Source: Clostridium sp. MB40-C1 (lineage in GTDB: Bacteria; Bacillota; Clostridia; Clostridiales; Clostridiaceae). From it: a DNA stretch of 64,000 nucleotides. Location of the stretch: assembly GCF_030913655.1 (NCBI RefSeq), contig NZ_CP133189.1:3400001-3464000 (forward strand), in the 5' to 3' direction. The notes under the pieces were generated by a model. It searched no databases. It had not been told where the DNA came from and saw nothing but the letters and a program-made list of their open reading frames with translations. The translations under genes were made by a program, and so were the position numbers. Of this stretch, positions 47,826-59,228 are shown piece after piece. How positions within the stretch are numbered: the first letter of the stretch is position 1; each line of letters starts with the position of its first letter.

Positions 47826-48347
47826 ATGGCAGAAAAAGCAAGATGGTATGTTGTGCATACCTATTCTGGATATGAAAATAAAGTAAAAGTTAATTTAGAA
47901 AAAACGATTGATAATAGAGGATTAAATGATTTAATCCATGATATACAAGTTCCGATGGAAGAGGTTGTTGAAGTTAAAGATGGCAAAAAAAAGATAACTC
48001 AAAAGAAAGTATTTCCTGGATATGTGCTTGTTAATATGATAATGACAGATGAGTCTTGGTACATAGTAAGAAATACAAGAGGGGTTACAGGATTTGTAGG
48101 CCCTGGATCTAAACCAGTTCCACTTACTGAAGATGAAGTGTTAGCTATGGGAATAGCTCAAAAAGTTGTTGACATGGATATTGAAGTAGGTGAAAGTGTC
48201 AAGGTTATATCAGGTCCATTGGAAAATTTCGTTGCATTAATTCAAGAAATTAATCTCGAAAAACATAAGATTAAAGGTTTAGTTAATATGTTTGGCAGGG
48301 AAACTCCTGTTGAACTTGATTTTAATCAAATAGAAAAATTAGATTAA
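47826..48347 (+). CDS. nusG: Transcription termination/antitermination protein NusG
   Basis: A 173-aa NusG with the NGN domain (KARWYVVHTYSGYENKV, FPGYVLVNMIMTDESWYIVRNT, GVTGFVG) and the C-terminal KOW domain (GESVKVISGPLENFVALIQEIN). It binds the RNA polymerase clamp and couples to ribosomes or Rho. An in-frame TAA at 47808 rules out longer forms, so ATG 47826 is the start although no SD lies near it. Confidence 0.96.
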   Translation: MAEKARWYVVHTYSGYENKVKVNLEKTIDNRGLNDLIHDIQVPMEEVVEVKDGKKKITQKKVFPGYVLVNMIMTDESWYIVRNTRGVTGFVGPGSKPVPLTEDEVLAMGIAQKVVDMDIEVGESVKVISGPLENFVALIQEINLEKHKIKGLVNMFGRETPVELDFNQIEKLD

Positions 48348-48373
48348 CCTACTATAAGACAAAGTCTTATAAA

Positions 48374-48401
48374 GTGGGAGAGTTTAAACTCGCATTACCA
48401 C
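48374..48401 (+). promoter_or_regulatory. Leader element of rplK (GTGGGAG...CCAC)
   Basis: gtgg (48374-48377) pairs with ccac (48398-48401), with an internal gagtttaaactc palindrome; gaggaggt follows. The same gtgg/ccac layout at the same spacing lies before rplA. It resembles a leader known upstream of L11/L1 genes in Firmicutes, probably a translational control site. Confidence 0.55.
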
Positions 48402-48420
48402 GTATGAGGAGGTGTAAACT

Positions 48421-48846
48421 ATGGCAAAAAAAGTAATGGGAATGATAAAACTTCAACTTCCTGCAGGAAAGGCAACTCCAGCTCCACCAGTTGGTCCAGC
48501 ATTAGGTCAACACGGAGTTAACATTATGGCATTCTGTAAAGAGTACAATGCTAAAACTGCAAATCAGGCTGGAATGACAATCCCAGTTATAATTTCAGTA
48601 TACCAAGATAGATCTTTCAGCTTTATATTAAAAACTCCTCCAGCAGCAGTTTTAATTAAAAAAGCAGTTGGATTAGACAGTGGTTCAGGAGAACCAAACA
48701 GAAAGAAAGTTGGTAAATTAACTCAAGCTCAATTAAGAGAAATAGCTGAAGCAAAGATGCCTGATTTAAATGCAGGATCAGTAGAAACAGCAATGAGTAT
48801 GATAGCTGGTACAGCTAGAAGTATGGGTATAACAGTAGAAGAATAG
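48421..48846 (+). CDS. rplK: 50S ribosomal protein L11
   Basis: A 141-aa L11. The N-terminal [20 protein letters not shown] and the rRNA-binding C-terminal part with [26 protein letters not shown] are typical. It forms the GTPase-associated stalk base. RBS gaggaggt precedes the ATG. It is transcribed with rplA. Confidence 0.98.
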   Translation: MAKKVMGMIKLQLPAGKATPAPPVGPALGQHGVNIMAFCKEYNAKTANQAGMTIPVIISVYQDRSFSFILKTPPAAVLIKKAVGLDSGSGEPNRKKVGKLTQAQLREIAEAKMPDLNAGSVETAMSMIAGTARSMGITVEE

Positions 48847-48862
48847 TAGTTTTATTAAATTA

Positions 48863-48890
48863 GTGGGAGGTAAAAAACCGCTAAAACCAC
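48863..48890 (+). promoter_or_regulatory. Leader element of rplA (GTGGGAG...CCAC)
   Basis: gtgg (48863-48866) pairs with ccac (48887-48890) at exactly the same spacing as before rplK, followed by gaggagga. An apparent GTG start at 48863 for rplA is part of this element, not a start codon. L1 autoregulation is the likely role. Confidence 0.55.
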
Positions 48891-48904
48891 GAGGAGGAAT
48901 AGAA

Positions 48905-49603
48905 ATGGCAAAAAGAGGTAAGGACTATCAAGAAAGCTTGAAGCTTATAGATAGAGATGCTTTATACACACCTTCAGAAGCTATGGACCTTGTTTTAAAA
49001 ACTGCAAAAGCTAAATTTGATGAAACTGTAGAACTTTCTGTAAGACTTGGTGTTGATCCAAGACATGCAGACCAACAAGTTAGAGGAACAGTAGTACTTC
49101 CTAACGGTACAGGTAAAACAGTTAGAGCTTTAGTTTTTGCAAAAGGTGATAAGGCTAAAGAAGCAGAAGCTGCAGGAGCAGATTATGTTGGAGCAGAAGA
49201 ATATATAGAAAAAATACAAAAAGAAAACTGGTTCGAATTTGATGTGGTTGTTGCTACACCAGATATGATGGGATTAGTAGGTAGATTAGGTAGAGTGTTA
49301 GGACCTAAAGGATTAATGCCTAACCCTAAATCAGGAACAGTAACATTTGATGTTGCTAAAGCTATAGCAGAAATCAAAGCTGGTAAAGTTGAATATAGAG
49401 TAGATAAAACTGCAATTGTTCACGTTCCAATAGGAAAGAAATCTTTTGGAAATGAAAAGCTTAATCAAAACTATACTACTTTAATGGAAGCTTTAATTAA
49501 AGCTAAACCAGCATCAGCAAAAGGACAATACATTAAATCTGTGTCTTTATCAAGCACTATGGGACCTGGAGTAAAAATAAATCCAGGAAAAGTTATAGAA
49601 TAG
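48905..49603 (+). CDS. rplA: 50S ribosomal protein L1
   Basis: A 232-aa L1 (Bacillus-type length) of the ribosomal L1 stalk. [16 protein letters not shown] starts the protein; [11 protein letters not shown] and [19 protein letters not shown] are signatures. ATG 48905 has gaggagga at the right distance. The 14-codon upstream extension from 48863 covers the leader element and is rejected. Confidence 0.97.
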   Translation: MAKRGKDYQESLKLIDRDALYTPSEAMDLVLKTAKAKFDETVELSVRLGVDPRHADQQVRGTVVLPNGTGKTVRALVFAKGDKAKEAEAAGADYVGAEEYIEKIQKENWFEFDVVVATPDMMGLVGRLGRVLGPKGLMPNPKSGTVTFDVAKAIAEIKAGKVEYRVDKTAIVHVPIGKKSFGNEKLNQNYTTLMEALIKAKPASAKGQYIKSVSLSSTMGPGVKINPGKVIE

Positions 49604-49605
49604 TA

Positions 49606-49634
49606 TTGACATGAATACTATTATTTGATATAAT
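49606..49634 (+). promoter_or_regulatory. rplJL promoter
   Basis: TTGACA at 49606-49611 and TATAAT at 49629-49634 with a spacer of 17, a consensus promoter just after the rplA stop. Confidence 0.9.
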
Positions 49635-49659
49635 ACACAAGGTTGAAAAATTAATATGA

Positions 49660-49785
49660 TAATATTCCGTAGACAGTAGGTGCTAATGCGTAACGGGTAA
49701 CCAACCTACCGAGGATTTAAAATATTCGGTTTGTTCGATATAGAGTATTTTAACCTCTTCGTTGTCTGCGGAGAGGTTTTTAATT
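49660..49785 (+). promoter_or_regulatory. L10 ribosomal leader
   Basis: ccgtagacagtaggtgctaa (49668 onward), gggtaaccaacctaccgagg and the terminal hairpin aacctct/agaggtt (49752-49758 with 49772-49778) with a T run match the known Firmicute L10 leader. There L10-L12 binding favours termination and so autoregulates rplJL. Confidence 0.88.
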
Positions 49786-49806
49786 TTTATTAAGGAGGTG
49801 GCAGCG

Positions 49807-50316
49807 GTGATAAGCAAAAATAGACAATTAAAACAAGCTAAGGTTCAAGAGATAAAAGAAAAACTTGAAAAAGCAGAGGCTGTTGTTCTTGCTGATTATC
49901 AAGGATTAACTGTAGAAGAAGATACTCAACTTAGAAAAAACTTTAGAGAATCAGGCGTAGAGTATAAAATTTATAAAAATACATTGGTTGCTTTAGCAGC
50001 TAAAGAATTAGGAATCGAAGGTTTAGAACAGTACCTAAAAGGACCAGTTTCTATTGCTATGTCATATGATGACGCTACAGCGCCAGCAAGAATTCTTAAC
50101 AATTTTGCTAAAGATCATAAAAAATTAGAATTGAAAGCTGGATTAGTTCAAGGTACAGTATATGATGAAACTAAGATTAAAGAAGTTGCATCAATACCAC
50201 CAAAAGAAATACTTATTGCAAAATTACTTGGAAGCTTAAAAGCTCCAATGTCAAATTTTGTTTACTTATTAAATGCAATAAAGGAAAAAAACGAGTCAGC
50301 TGAAAGTGCTGAATAG
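49807..50316 (+). CDS. rplJ: 50S ribosomal protein L10
   Basis: A 169-aa stalk protein anchoring L7/L12 dimers. [19 protein letters not shown] and [15 protein letters not shown] are typical. GTG at 49807 behind aaggaggtgg gives the normal length; frames opening upstream run through the leader. It is regulated by the L10 leader. Confidence 0.96.
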   Translation: MISKNRQLKQAKVQEIKEKLEKAEAVVLADYQGLTVEEDTQLRKNFRESGVEYKIYKNTLVALAAKELGIEGLEQYLKGPVSIAMSYDDATAPARILNNFAKDHKKLELKAGLVQGTVYDETKIKEVASIPPKEILIAKLLGSLKAPMSNFVYLLNAIKEKNESAESAE

Positions 50317-50369
50317 TAAGTATAATATATTAAAATAATTAGATAAAAAAATATGGAGGTGCGATTATA

Positions 50370-50738
50370 ATGACAAGAGAAGAAATCATTCAAGGTATAA
50401 AAGAAATGTCAGTATTAGAATTAAACGAATTAGTAAAAGCATGTGAGGAAGAATTTGGAGTAAGTGCTGCTGCACCAGTTGCAGTTGCAGGTGGAGCAGT
50501 TGCAGGCGGAGCTGCTGCAGAAGAAAAAACTGAATTTGACGTAGTTTTAGCTAGTGCGGGTTCACAAAAAATCAAAGTTATCAAAATCGTTAGAGAATTA
50601 ACTGGATTAGGATTAAAAGAAGCTAAAGAAATAGTTGATGGAGCTCCAAAGACAGTTAAAGAAGCAGTAGCTAAAGAAGCTGCAGATGAAATGAAAGCAA
50701 AACTTGAAGAAGTTGGTGCTACTATAGAATTAAAATAA
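50370..50738 (+). CDS. rplL: 50S ribosomal protein L7/L12
   Basis: A 122-aa L12: an N-terminal dimerisation domain, an Ala/Gly/Val-rich hinge (about 34-50) and a C-terminal factor-binding domain with [23 protein letters not shown] atggaggtg precedes the ATG. It recruits translational GTPases. A terminator follows. Confidence 0.98.
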   Translation: MTREEIIQGIKEMSVLELNELVKACEEEFGVSAAAPVAVAGGAVAGGAAAEEKTEFDVVLASAGSQKIKVIKIVRELTGLGLKEAKEIVDGAPKTVKEAVAKEAADEMKAKLEEVGATIELK

Positions 50739-50751
50739 GAAGTTGACTTTA

Positions 50752-50784
50752 AAAAAAGGCACTTAAGCAAGAGTGCCTTTTTTA
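50752..50784 (+). terminator. Terminator after rplL
   Basis: Stem aaaaaaggcact/agtgcctttttt with loop taagcaag and a T run. Confidence 0.9.
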
Positions 50785-50803
50785 AATGTATATAAAAACA
50801 TTG

Positions 50804-50832
50804 TTGACACTAAAAATCTATTGTGATATTAT
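50804..50832 (+). promoter_or_regulatory. rpoBC promoter
   Basis: TTGACA at 50804-50809 and TATTAT at 50827-50832, spacer 17. The leader to rpoB is about 160 nt, AT-rich, with no recognised fold. Confidence 0.8.
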
Positions 50833-51000
50833 AATTTAATGCATAAAGCTAAAGAGTAAGACAATAATTACAATAATTACTATTTTATGAATTAAATTAT
50901 TTTTTTTGGTTAAACTAATAAAATGAGCATGTATATCTAGGCTAAAATATTAATATAGATATATTTTTTGTTATTTCTTATGCGAGGGGTGAAATTTTTA

Positions 51001-54000
51001 ATGGTACATCCTATTCAAATTGGTAAAAGAACGAGAATGAGCTTCTCAAAAGTAAATGAAATGTGTCCTATGCCAAATTTAATTGAGGTTCAATTAAATT
51101 CTTATGACTGGTTTTGGGAAGAAGGACTAAAAGAGGTATTTGATGACATAAACCCTATTCAAGATTACACAGGGAATCTTGTACTAGAGTTTATTGACTA
51201 TACACTAGACAAGGATGCCATCAAATATTGTGTAGAGGAATGTAAGGAAAGAGATGCTACTTACGCTGCTCCTTTAAAAGTTAAAGTAAGATTATTTAAC
51301 AAAGAAACTGGAGAAGTTAAAGAGCAAGAGGTATTTATGGGGGATTTCCCATTAATGACTCAACAAGGTACATTCTTAATCAATGGTGCGGAAAGGGTAA
51401 TAGTAAGCCAACTAGTTAGATCACCAGGTGCATATTATGGATATACTGTTGATAAAACAGGTAAGAAATTATTTTCTTCAACAGTAATACCTAATAGAGG
51501 TGCATGGTTAGAGTATGAAACTGACTCTAATGACATTATATACGTAAGAATAGATAAAACTAGAAAACTTCCAATAACTATATTAACAAGAGCTTTAGGG
51601 CTTGGAAGTGATATAGAAATTGTAGACTTTTTTGGTGAAGAAGAAAGATTAAAAGCTACTATAGAAAAAGATAATACAAAAACTAGAGAAGAAGCATTAC
51701 TTGAGATCTATAAGAGATTAAGACCTGGTGAACCACCAACAGTTGATAGTGCGGTTTCACTTATAAACTCTCTGTTTTTTGATGCAAAAAGATATGATTT
51801 ATCTAGAGTAGGAAGATATAAGTTCAATAAGAAACTTGCTATTTCTCTTAGAATAACAAATCAAGTTGCAGCTGAAGATATTGTAAATCCAGCTACAGGT
51901 GAGATATTAACTCAAAAAGGTGAAGTTATAGATAGAGAAAAAGCATATCAAATTGAACAATGTGGAGTAAATAGTGTAAAAATTCAAGTAGAAGATAAGA
52001 CAATTAAAGTTATAGGAAATCACTTTGTTGACATACATAATTTTGTAGACTTTGATATATCAGATTTAAGAATAAAAGAACATGTTCATTATCCAACTCT
52101 AAAAAACATATTGGATAATTTTACTGATGAAAATGATATTAAAGAAGAAATAAGGAAAAGAATTCATGAATTGATTCCTAAGCACATAGTTACAGATGAT
52201 ATTAATGCAACTATAAGCTATGAATTAGGATTACCTTATGGAATTGGTAATATTGATGATATAGATCATTTAGGAAATAGACGTTTAAGATCAGTTGGTG
52301 AATTGTTACAGAACCAATTCAGAATTGGATTGTCAAGAATGGAAAGAGTAGTCAAAGAGAGAATGACGATTCAAGACCAAGAAGTTATAACACCTCAAGC
52401 ATTAATAAATATTAGGCCAGTAGCAGCTGCTATTAAGGAATTTTTTGGTAGTTCACAGCTTTCACAATTCATGGATCAAACTAATCCGTTATCAGAATTA
52501 ACTCATAAAAGAAGATTATCAGCGCTAGGACCAGGAGGACTTTCAAGAGAGAGGGCAGGATTTGAGGTTAGAGACGTTCACCACTCTCATTATGGAAGAA
52601 TGTGTCCTATAGAAACGCCTGAAGGACCTAATATAGGTCTTATAAACTCACTTGCATGTTATGCTAGAGTTAATGAATATGGCTTTATAGAAACACCTTA
52701 TAGGGTTGTAGACAAAAAAACATGTAAAGTTACTGAAGAAATGAAATATTTAACAGCGGACGAAGAGGACCTTTATTTAATTGCTCAAGTAAAAGAACCA
52801 TTAGATTCAGAAGGGCACTTTATTGATGATAAGATAACAGTTAGAGATGAAGAAGATGTTATGATTATTCCGAAAGAGCAAGTAGATTTAATGGACGTTT
52901 CTGCTAGACAAATAGTTTCTGTTGCTACAGCAATGATTCCATTCCTTGAAAATGATGATGCCAGCCGTGCTCTAATGGGATCAAACATGCAACGTCAAGC
53001 TGTACCATTAGTAAAACCAGCTGCTCCAGTAGTTGGTACAGGAATAGAATACAAAGCAGCGGTAGATTCTGGAGTTCTTCCAAAAGCTGAGAATGACGGA
53101 ACTATAATCTATGTTAGTGCAGATGAAATAAAAATAAAAAGAGATTCTGATGGTGGTATTGATAAACATAGACTTTTAAAATATAAAAGATCAAACCAAG
53201 GTACATGTATAAATCAAAGACCTATAGTAGATAAAGGTGACAGGGTAAAACGTGGAGATGTATTAGCAGATGGACCATCTACTGATTTAGGCGAAATTGC
53301 TTTAGGGCAAAACATAAGAATTGGATTTATAACTTGGGAAGGTTATAACTATGAAGATGCTATGCTTGTATCAGAACAACTTGTGCGTGATGATATATTC
53401 ACATCTATTCATATAGAAGAATATGAAGCAGAAGCTAGAGATACAAAATTGGGACCAGAAGAAATAACAAGAGATATACCAAATGTAGGTGAAGATGCGC
53501 TTAAGAACATAGATGAAAGAGGTATTATTAGAATTGGTGCAGAAGTAAGAGCTGGTGATATATTAGTAGGAAAGGTTACACCTAAAGGGGAAACTGAGTT
53601 AACTGCTGAAGAAAGACTTTTAAGAGCAATTTTTGGAGAAAAGGCAAGAGAAGTTAGAGATACTTCACTTAGAGTTCCACATGGAGAAGCTGGAATAATC
53701 GTTGATGTTAAAGTATTTACAAGAGAAAATGGTGATGAACTTCCTCCAGGAGTTAATGAATTAGTTAGATGTTATATAGCTCAAAAAAGAAAAATATCTG
53801 TAGGAGATAAAATGGCTGGAAGACATGGTAATAAGGGTGTTATATCTAGAATATTACCTGAAGAAGATATGCCATTTTTACCAGACGGAAGACCTCTTCA
53901 AATATGTTTAAATCCTCTAGGAGTACCTTCTCGTATGAATATAGGTCAGGTACTTGAGGTTCACTTAGGAATGGCCGCAAGTGAAATGGGATGGCATATT

Positions 54001-54729
54001 GCTACACCAGTATTTGATGGTGCACAAGAAGACGAGATAGTGGAATTACTAAAAGAAGCTGGATATTCTGCAGATGGAAAAACTACATTATATGATGGAA
54101 GAACAGGAGAACCTTTTGATAATAGAGTTACTGTAGGATATATGTACATCTTAAAGCTTCATCACCTTGTTGATGATAAGATTCATGCTAGATCTACAGG
54201 ACCATACTCATTAGTTACACAACAACCTCTAGGTGGTAAAGCACAATTTGGTGGTCAAAGATTTGGAGAAATGGAAGTTTGGGCTCTAGAGGCTTATGGA
54301 GCTGCACATACACTTCAAGAAGTTTTGACTGTTAAATCTGATGACGTTGTAGGTAGAGTTAAAACTTATGAGGCAATAGTAAAAGGTGAAAATATTCCTG
54401 AATCTGGAGTTCCAGAGTCCTTCAAGGTTCTCATTAAAGAGTTACAGGCACTATGTTTAAATGTAAAAGTGTTAAGTGACACTAACGAAGAGATTAAAAT
54501 AAAAGAATCTGTTGATGAGGAAATGGAAGAATTAGGAGTAAATATTGAAGGTAGCGAAGAAGAAAATTCAACTTCAACAAACAATGATGTAGAGTCTGAT
54601 AGCTATATAGATGAAGATGATTGTAAAGAAAATGAAGATGAAGATAGTAAATTAGATTATGATGAGCTGCCATCATTAAATGAATTGGGAGATGAATTCG
54701 AACTAGAAGATTTTAATGATGAACATTAA
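51001..54729 (+). CDS. rpoB: DNA-directed RNA polymerase subunit beta
   Basis: A 1242-aa beta subunit. The rifampicin region [20 protein letters not shown] with the following [10 protein letters not shown] has wild-type residues at the usual resistance positions. [10 protein letters not shown] and [20 protein letters not shown] are also present. The C-terminus carries a long acidic tail (about the last 65 residues, rich in Glu and Asp). ATG 51001 is chosen with gaggggtg upstream; the frame opens earlier at 50968 without an RBS. Confidence 0.98.
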   Translation: MVHPIQIGKRTRMSFSKVNEMCPMPNLIEVQLNSYDWFWEEGLKEVFDDINPIQDYTGNLVLEFIDYTLDKDAIKYCVEECKERDATYAAPLKVKVRLFNKETGEVKEQEVFMGDFPLMTQQGTFLINGAERVIVSQLVRSPGAYYGYTVDKTGKKLFSSTVIPNRGAWLEYETDSNDIIYVRIDKTRKLPITILTRALGLGSDIEIVDFFGEEERLKATIEKDNTKTREEALLEIYKRLRPGEPPTVDSAVSLINSLFFDAKRYDLSRVGRYKFNKKLAISLRITNQVAAEDIVNPATGEILTQKGEVIDREKAYQIEQCGVNSVKIQVEDKTIKVIGNHFVDIHNFVDFDISDLRIKEHVHYPTLKNILDNFTDENDIKEEIRKRIHELIPKHIVTDDINATISYELGLPYGIGNIDDIDHLGNRRLRSVGELLQNQFRIGLSRMERVVKERMTIQDQEVITPQALINIRPVAAAIKEFFGSSQLSQFMDQTNPLSELTHKRRLSALGPGGLSRERAGFEVRDVHHSHYGRMCPIETPEGPNIGLINSLACYARVNEYGFIETPYRVVDKKTCKVTEEMKYLTADEEDLYLIAQVKEPLDSEGHFIDDKITVRDEEDVMIIPKEQVDLMDVSARQIVSVATAMIPFLENDDASRALMGSNMQRQAVPLVKPAAPVVGTGIEYKAAVDSGVLPKAENDGTIIYVSADEIKIKRDSDGGIDKHRLLKYKRSNQGTCINQRPIVDKGDRVKRGDVLADGPSTDLGEIALGQNIRIGFITWEGYNYEDAMLVSEQLVRDDIFTSIHIEEYEAEARDTKLGPEEITRDIPNVGEDALKNIDERGIIRIGAEVRAGDILVGKVTPKGETELTAEERLLRAIFGEKAREVRDTSLRVPHGEAGIIVDVKVFTRENGDELPPGVNELVRCYIAQKRKISVGDKMAGRHGNKGVISRILPEEDMPFLPDGRPLQICLNPLGVPSRMNIGQVLEVHLGMAASEMGWHIATPVFDGAQEDEIVELLKEAGYSADGKTTLYDGRTGEPFDNRVTVGYMYILKLHHLVDDKIHARSTGPYSLVTQQPLGGKAQFGGQRFGEMEVWALEAYGAAHTLQEVLTVKSDDVVGRVKTYEAIVKGENIPESGVPESFKVLIKELQALCLNVKVLSDTNEEIKIKESVDEEMEELGVNIEGSEEENSTSTNNDVESDSYIDEDDCKENEDEDSKLDYDELPSLNELGDEFELEDFNDEH

Positions 54730-54749
54730 TGTGGAGGGAGGATTTACCC

Positions 54750-57700
54750 TTGATAGAGTTAAATAATTTTGAGGCTTTGCAAATAGGGTTAGCTTCACCG
54801 GAAAAAATTAGAGAATGGTCAAGAGGAGAAGTTAAAAAGCCAGAGACAATTAACTACAGGACATTAAAACCAGAGAAAGATGGATTATTTTGCGAAAGAA
54901 TATTTGGACCTATTAAAGATTGGGAATGTCATTGTGGTAAATATAAGAGAGTTAGATATAAAGGAATAGTATGTGACAGGTGTGGAGTTGAAGTAACAAA
55001 AGCTAAGGTTAGACGTGAGAGAATGGGACATATTGAGCTGGCAGCACCGGTATCACATATATGGTATTTTAAAGGAATACCATCACGTATGGGACTTATC
55101 TTGGATATGTCCCCTAGATCCCTAGAAAAGGTGTTATACTTCGCATCATATGTTGTTTTAGATCCTAAAGAAACTCCACTATTAAAGAAACAACTATTAA
55201 GTGAAAAAGAGTATAGGGAAAGTATAGATAAATACGGAGAAGATAGTTTTGTAGCAGGAATGGGTGCTGAGGTAGTAAAGCAGTTATTAGAAGAAATAGA
55301 TTTAGAAAATTTGTCAATTGAGCTTAAAGAAGGTTTGAAAACTAGCACAGGTCAAAAGAAAGTTAGAACAATAAGACGACTTGAGGTAGTAGAATCTTTT
55401 AGAAAGTCTAGAAATAGACCAGAATGGATGGTTATTGATGTAATTCCAGTAATACCTCCAGATTTAAGACCTATGGTTCAATTAGATGGAGGAAGATTTG
55501 CTACATCAGATTTAAATGACTTATATAGAAGAGTTATAAATAGAAATAATAGGTTGAAAAAGCTTTTAGATTTGGGAGCACCTGATATTATAGTAAGAAA
55601 TGAAAAGAGAATGCTTCAAGAAGCAGTTGATGCTTTAATTGATAATGGAAGACGTGGAAGACCTGTTACAGGCCCTGGAAACAGACCATTAAAATCATTA
55701 TCAGATATGCTAAAAGGTAAACAAGGAAGATTTAGACAAAATCTTCTAGGAAAACGTGTTGACTATTCAGGACGTTCGGTTATAGTTGTAGGACCAGAAC
55801 TTAAAATGTATCAATGTGGCCTTCCTAAAGAAATGGCTCTTGAATTATTTAAGCCATTTGTTATGAAAAAGTTAGTAGAAAGTGGAGCGGCACATAATAT
55901 TAAGAGTTCTAAGAAGATGGTAGAAAGAGTAATGCCTCAAGTTTGGGATGTACTTGAAGAAGTAATTTCAGAACATCCAGTACTTTTAAATCGTGCTCCT
56001 ACACTTCATAGACTTGGTATTCAAGCTTTTCAACCAATTTTGGTAGAAGGTAGAGCAATAAAACTTCATCCGTTGGTATGTACTGCTTACAATGCTGACT
56101 TTGATGGAGACCAAATGGCAGTACACGTACCTCTTTCAGTTGAAGCACAAGCTGAAGCTAGATTTTTAATGCTTGCAGCTAATAACATATTAAAGCCTTC
56201 AGATGGTAAGCCAGTATGTGTACCTACTCAAGATATGATTTTAGGATCATATTATTTAACACTAGATAAAGATGGAGTTAAGGGAGAAGGTAAAGTATTT
56301 CATAGCCCAGAAGAACTTCTAATGGCGTATCAATTGGGAGAAGTAGACATTCATGCTAAGGTGAAAGTTAAAGTATCTAAAGTTAAGGATGGCCAATTAG
56401 TTTTTGGTATAATTGATGCGACGCCAGGTAAACTTATTTTTAATGAGTCTATACCTCAAGGTTTAGGATTTATTGATAGAAGTAAGCCAGAAAATGAATT
56501 TAAACTAGAAGTAGATTTTCTAGTTAATAAAAAGAGTTTAGAAAAAATAATTAATAAATGTTATAATAAGTACGGCCCAACTACTACATCTATTATGCTT
56601 GATAGAATAAAGGCTAAAGGATATCATTATTCTACTATAGGAGCTATAACTATATCTGTATCTGACATGACGGTTCCACCAAATAAAGGTAAATTACTTT
56701 CAGATACTGAAGAAAATATAGAAAAAATAGAAAAGATGTATAGAAGGGGATTTATATCTCAAGAAGAGAAATATGAAAGAATAATTGAAAAATGGAGTGC
56801 GACAACAGAAGATGTAGCCAATGCGTTAATGGATAATCTTGATAAATTTAATCCGATCTTTATGATGGCTGATTCTGGAGCCAGAGGATCAAAGGCACAG
56901 ATAAAACAGCTAGCTGGTATGAGAGGACTTATGGCTAACCCATCAGGTAAGATCATAGAACTTCCTATAAAAGCATCTTTCAGAGAAGGATTAGATGTAT
57001 TAGAATATTTCTTATCAACACATGGAGCTAGAAAAGGTAATGCTGATACAGCACTTAAGACAGCAGATTCTGGATATTTAACTAGAAGACTTGTAGACGT
57101 AAGCCAAGATGTTATAGTTAGAGAAGAAGATTGTGGATCATTAGAAGGATTTGAAGTTACTGAAATTAAAGAAGGAAATGAAGTAATTGAAAGTTTAGCT
57201 GAAAGACTCACAGGAAGATATGCTGCAGAAGATATAATAAATTCTCAAACAGGAGAAATAGTAGTTCCTAGAGATACTTATATGGATATAGACATGGCAG
57301 AAAAGGTAGAAGCACTAGGAATTAAGAAAGTTAGAATAAGATCAGTGTTTACATGTAAATCAAAACACGGAGTTTGTGCTAAATGCTATGGCATGAATAT
57401 GGCTACAGCTAAGAAAATAAATATAGGAGAGGCTGTAGGAATAGTTGCTGCACAATCAATAGGTGAACCAGGAACTCAGCTTACAATGAGAACATTCCAT
57501 ACAGGAGGAGTTGCCGGAGCAGATATTACTCAAGGTCTTCCAAGGGTTGAAGAATTGTTTGAGGCAAGAAAACCAAAAGGACTTGCAATAATAAGTGAAG
57601 TCTCAGGTGTTGTTAAAGTAGAAGAAACTAAGAAAAAGAGAATAATACATGTAACAACTGATTCAGGAGAAGTTAAATCTTATGATATACCATTTGGATC

Positions 57701-58280
57701 AAGAATAAGAGTTTATAATGGTGATAGGATTGAAGCTGGTGATGAAATTACAGAAGGTTCTATAAATCCGCATGACATTTTAGCTATAAAAGGACCAAAA
57801 GAAGTTAAAAACTATCTTTTATCTGAAGTACAAAAAGTATATAGGCTTCAAGGTGTTGATATCAATGATAAACATTTAGAAGTAGTAGTAAGGCAAATGA
57901 CTAGAAAAGTTAAAATAAAAGATTCCGGAGATACAGAATTACTACCAGGAACACTAGTTGATATATTTGATTTTGAGGAAATGAATAATGGAGCTATAGA
58001 AAGAGGGGGAGAGCCAGCTACAGGTGATATTGCCCTGTTGGGAATAACAAAAGCTGCACTTGCTACAGACTCATTCTTATCGGCTGCCTCATTCCAAGAA
58101 ACTACAAGAGTACTTACAGATGCAGCAATTAAAGGAAAGGTAGATCCTTTGATTGGATTAAAAGAAAATGTCCTAATAGGTAAGTTAATTCCTGCTGGAA
58201 CAGGAATGATGAGATATAGAGCCATAAAATTAAATACAGAACATGCCGATGAAAATTTAATAAATATTAACGAAGCTTAA
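54750..58280 (+). CDS. rpoC: DNA-directed RNA polymerase subunit beta'
   Basis: A 1176-aa beta' subunit. It has the N-terminal zinc site [20 protein letters not shown], the catalytic [12 protein letters not shown] and the second zinc site with [13 protein letters not shown]. The trigger-loop region [10 protein letters not shown] is clear. TTG at 54750 is chosen because gtggagggagg lies 9 nt upstream. It begins 20 nt after the rpoB stop. Confidence 0.98.
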   Translation: MIELNNFEALQIGLASPEKIREWSRGEVKKPETINYRTLKPEKDGLFCERIFGPIKDWECHCGKYKRVRYKGIVCDRCGVEVTKAKVRRERMGHIELAAPVSHIWYFKGIPSRMGLILDMSPRSLEKVLYFASYVVLDPKETPLLKKQLLSEKEYRESIDKYGEDSFVAGMGAEVVKQLLEEIDLENLSIELKEGLKTSTGQKKVRTIRRLEVVESFRKSRNRPEWMVIDVIPVIPPDLRPMVQLDGGRFATSDLNDLYRRVINRNNRLKKLLDLGAPDIIVRNEKRMLQEAVDALIDNGRRGRPVTGPGNRPLKSLSDMLKGKQGRFRQNLLGKRVDYSGRSVIVVGPELKMYQCGLPKEMALELFKPFVMKKLVESGAAHNIKSSKKMVERVMPQVWDVLEEVISEHPVLLNRAPTLHRLGIQAFQPILVEGRAIKLHPLVCTAYNADFDGDQMAVHVPLSVEAQAEARFLMLAANNILKPSDGKPVCVPTQDMILGSYYLTLDKDGVKGEGKVFHSPEELLMAYQLGEVDIHAKVKVKVSKVKDGQLVFGIIDATPGKLIFNESIPQGLGFIDRSKPENEFKLEVDFLVNKKSLEKIINKCYNKYGPTTTSIMLDRIKAKGYHYSTIGAITISVSDMTVPPNKGKLLSDTEENIEKIEKMYRRGFISQEEKYERIIEKWSATTEDVANALMDNLDKFNPIFMMADSGARGSKAQIKQLAGMRGLMANPSGKIIELPIKASFREGLDVLEYFLSTHGARKGNADTALKTADSGYLTRRLVDVSQDVIVREEDCGSLEGFEVTEIKEGNEVIESLAERLTGRYAAEDIINSQTGEIVVPRDTYMDIDMAEKVEALGIKKVRIRSVFTCKSKHGVCAKCYGMNMATAKKINIGEAVGIVAAQSIGEPGTQLTMRTFHTGGVAGADITQGLPRVEELFEARKPKGLAIISEVSGVVKVEETKKKRIIHVTTDSGEVKSYDIPFGSRIRVYNGDRIEAGDEITEGSINPHDILAIKGPKEVKNYLLSEVQKVYRLQGVDINDKHLEVVVRQMTRKVKIKDSGDTELLPGTLVDIFDFEEMNNGAIERGGEPATGDIALLGITKAALATDSFLSAASFQETTRVLTDAAIKGKVDPLIGLKENVLIGKLIPAGTGMMRYRAIKLNTEHADENLININEA

Positions 58281-58291
58281 TATTGATTTTA

Positions 58292-58320
58292 TTGACATAG
58301 GCAAAGTAAAATGTTAAAAT
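58292..58320 (+). promoter_or_regulatory. Promoter for the L7Ae-rpsL-rpsG-fusA group
   Basis: TTGACA at 58292-58297 and TAAAAT at 58315-58320, spacer 17. Confidence 0.8.
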
Positions 58321-58345
58321 ACATTTTGTGTATATATGATGGTAT

Positions 58346-58379
58346 CTTAGAGATAAAGATTATAATCTTTATCTCTAAG
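58346..58379 (+). promoter_or_regulatory. Perfect 15-bp leader hairpin before the L7Ae-like gene
   Basis: cttagagataaagat (58346-58360) pairs perfectly with 58365-58379 around a tata tetraloop. There is no T run, so it is unlikely to be a terminator. It lies in the 5' leader, 12 nt before the RBS of a gene for an RNA-binding protein. An autoregulatory role is possible. Confidence 0.6.
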
Positions 58380-58404
58380 AGAATGTTGTTAAGGGGGGCT
58401 CTAG

Positions 58405-58647
58405 GTGGTTAATCGAGTTGAAGGCCATATAGTTATTGGTATAAAGCAAACTTTAAAGCATCTGAAAAACGGTGAAGGCCAGTTACTTTATGTTGCAAAA
58501 GACGCAGATGGTGATTTACTACAGCCGGTGATAAAGTTAGCCCAAAAAGGTTCTCTTGATATTATATATGTTGACAGCATGAAAGAACTAGGTAAACTAT
58601 GTGGAATAGACGTAGGATCAGCAGTTTCATTAGTTCTTAAACAATAA
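58405..58647 (+). CDS. Ribosomal protein L7Ae-like (YbxF/RplGB)
   Basis: An 80-aa L7Ae/L30e-fold RNA-binding protein of the YbxF type, which binds kink-turn RNA in Bacillus. The fold is visible in VIGIKQTLKHLKNGEGQLL, DIIYVDSMKELGKLCGIDVG. GTG 58405 follows aaggggggc. It lies between rpoC and rpsL, the usual Firmicute position. Confidence 0.92.
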   Translation: MVNRVEGHIVIGIKQTLKHLKNGEGQLLYVAKDADGDLLQPVIKLAQKGSLDIIYVDSMKELGKLCGIDVGSAVSLVLKQ

Positions 58648-58698
58648 ATGTTAATAACAAAAATTTATATAGCTTTATTAAATTAAGGAGGTGTAAGG

Positions 58699-59076
58699 AT
58701 GCCAACAATTAACCAATTAGTAAGAAAAGGAAGAAAAGCAGTTGAAACTAAGTCAACAGCACCAGCTCTAAAACAATGCCCACAAAAAAGAGGAGTTTGC
58801 ACAGTTGTAAAGACTACTACTCCTAAAAAGCCTAACTCAGCTTTAAGAAAAGTTGCCAGAGTTAGACTTACAAATGGATTTGAAGTTAGTGCTTATATCC
58901 CAGGTATAGGACACAATTTACAAGAGCACAGCGTTGTTTTAATAAGAGGTGGAAGAGTTAAGGACCTTCCTGGTGTTAGATATCACATTGTCAGAGGCGC
59001 ATTAGACGCTGCTGGTGTAGCTAACAGAATGCAGGCAAGATCAAAGTATGGTGCAAAAAAACCAAAACAAAAATAG
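58699..59076 (+). CDS. rpsL: 30S ribosomal protein S12
   Basis: A 125-aa S12 at the decoding centre. [19 protein letters not shown] and [18 protein letters not shown] carry wild-type lysines at the two usual streptomycin-resistance positions. RBS aaggaggtg precedes the ATG. It heads the str group. Confidence 0.98.
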   Translation: MPTINQLVRKGRKAVETKSTAPALKQCPQKRGVCTVVKTTTPKKPNSALRKVARVRLTNGFEVSAYIPGIGHNLQEHSVVLIRGGRVKDLPGVRYHIVRGALDAAGVANRMQARSKYGAKKPKQK

Positions 59077-59228
59077 TTTAAACAAAAAAATTTGTTTGAA
59101 AAATAGTGCTTAGTATTCGGCATTTATATAGATTATACAATATTTTATATTTTGCAGAAGAAGAGCACTTTGCGGTAGTAATACCGAGTACCTATGAATT
59201 AAATGCAATTGTTAAGGAGGGAAGAAAA

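Noticed and set aside
48863-48904. N-terminal extension of rplA from GTG 48863
   Set aside because: The segment is the gtgg/ccac leader element; ATG 48905 has the proper RBS and matches the L1 N-terminus.
59106-59228. 41-residue N-terminal extension of rpsG
   Set aside because: No RBS at 59106, and S7 has a standard length from GTG 59229 behind aaggaggg.
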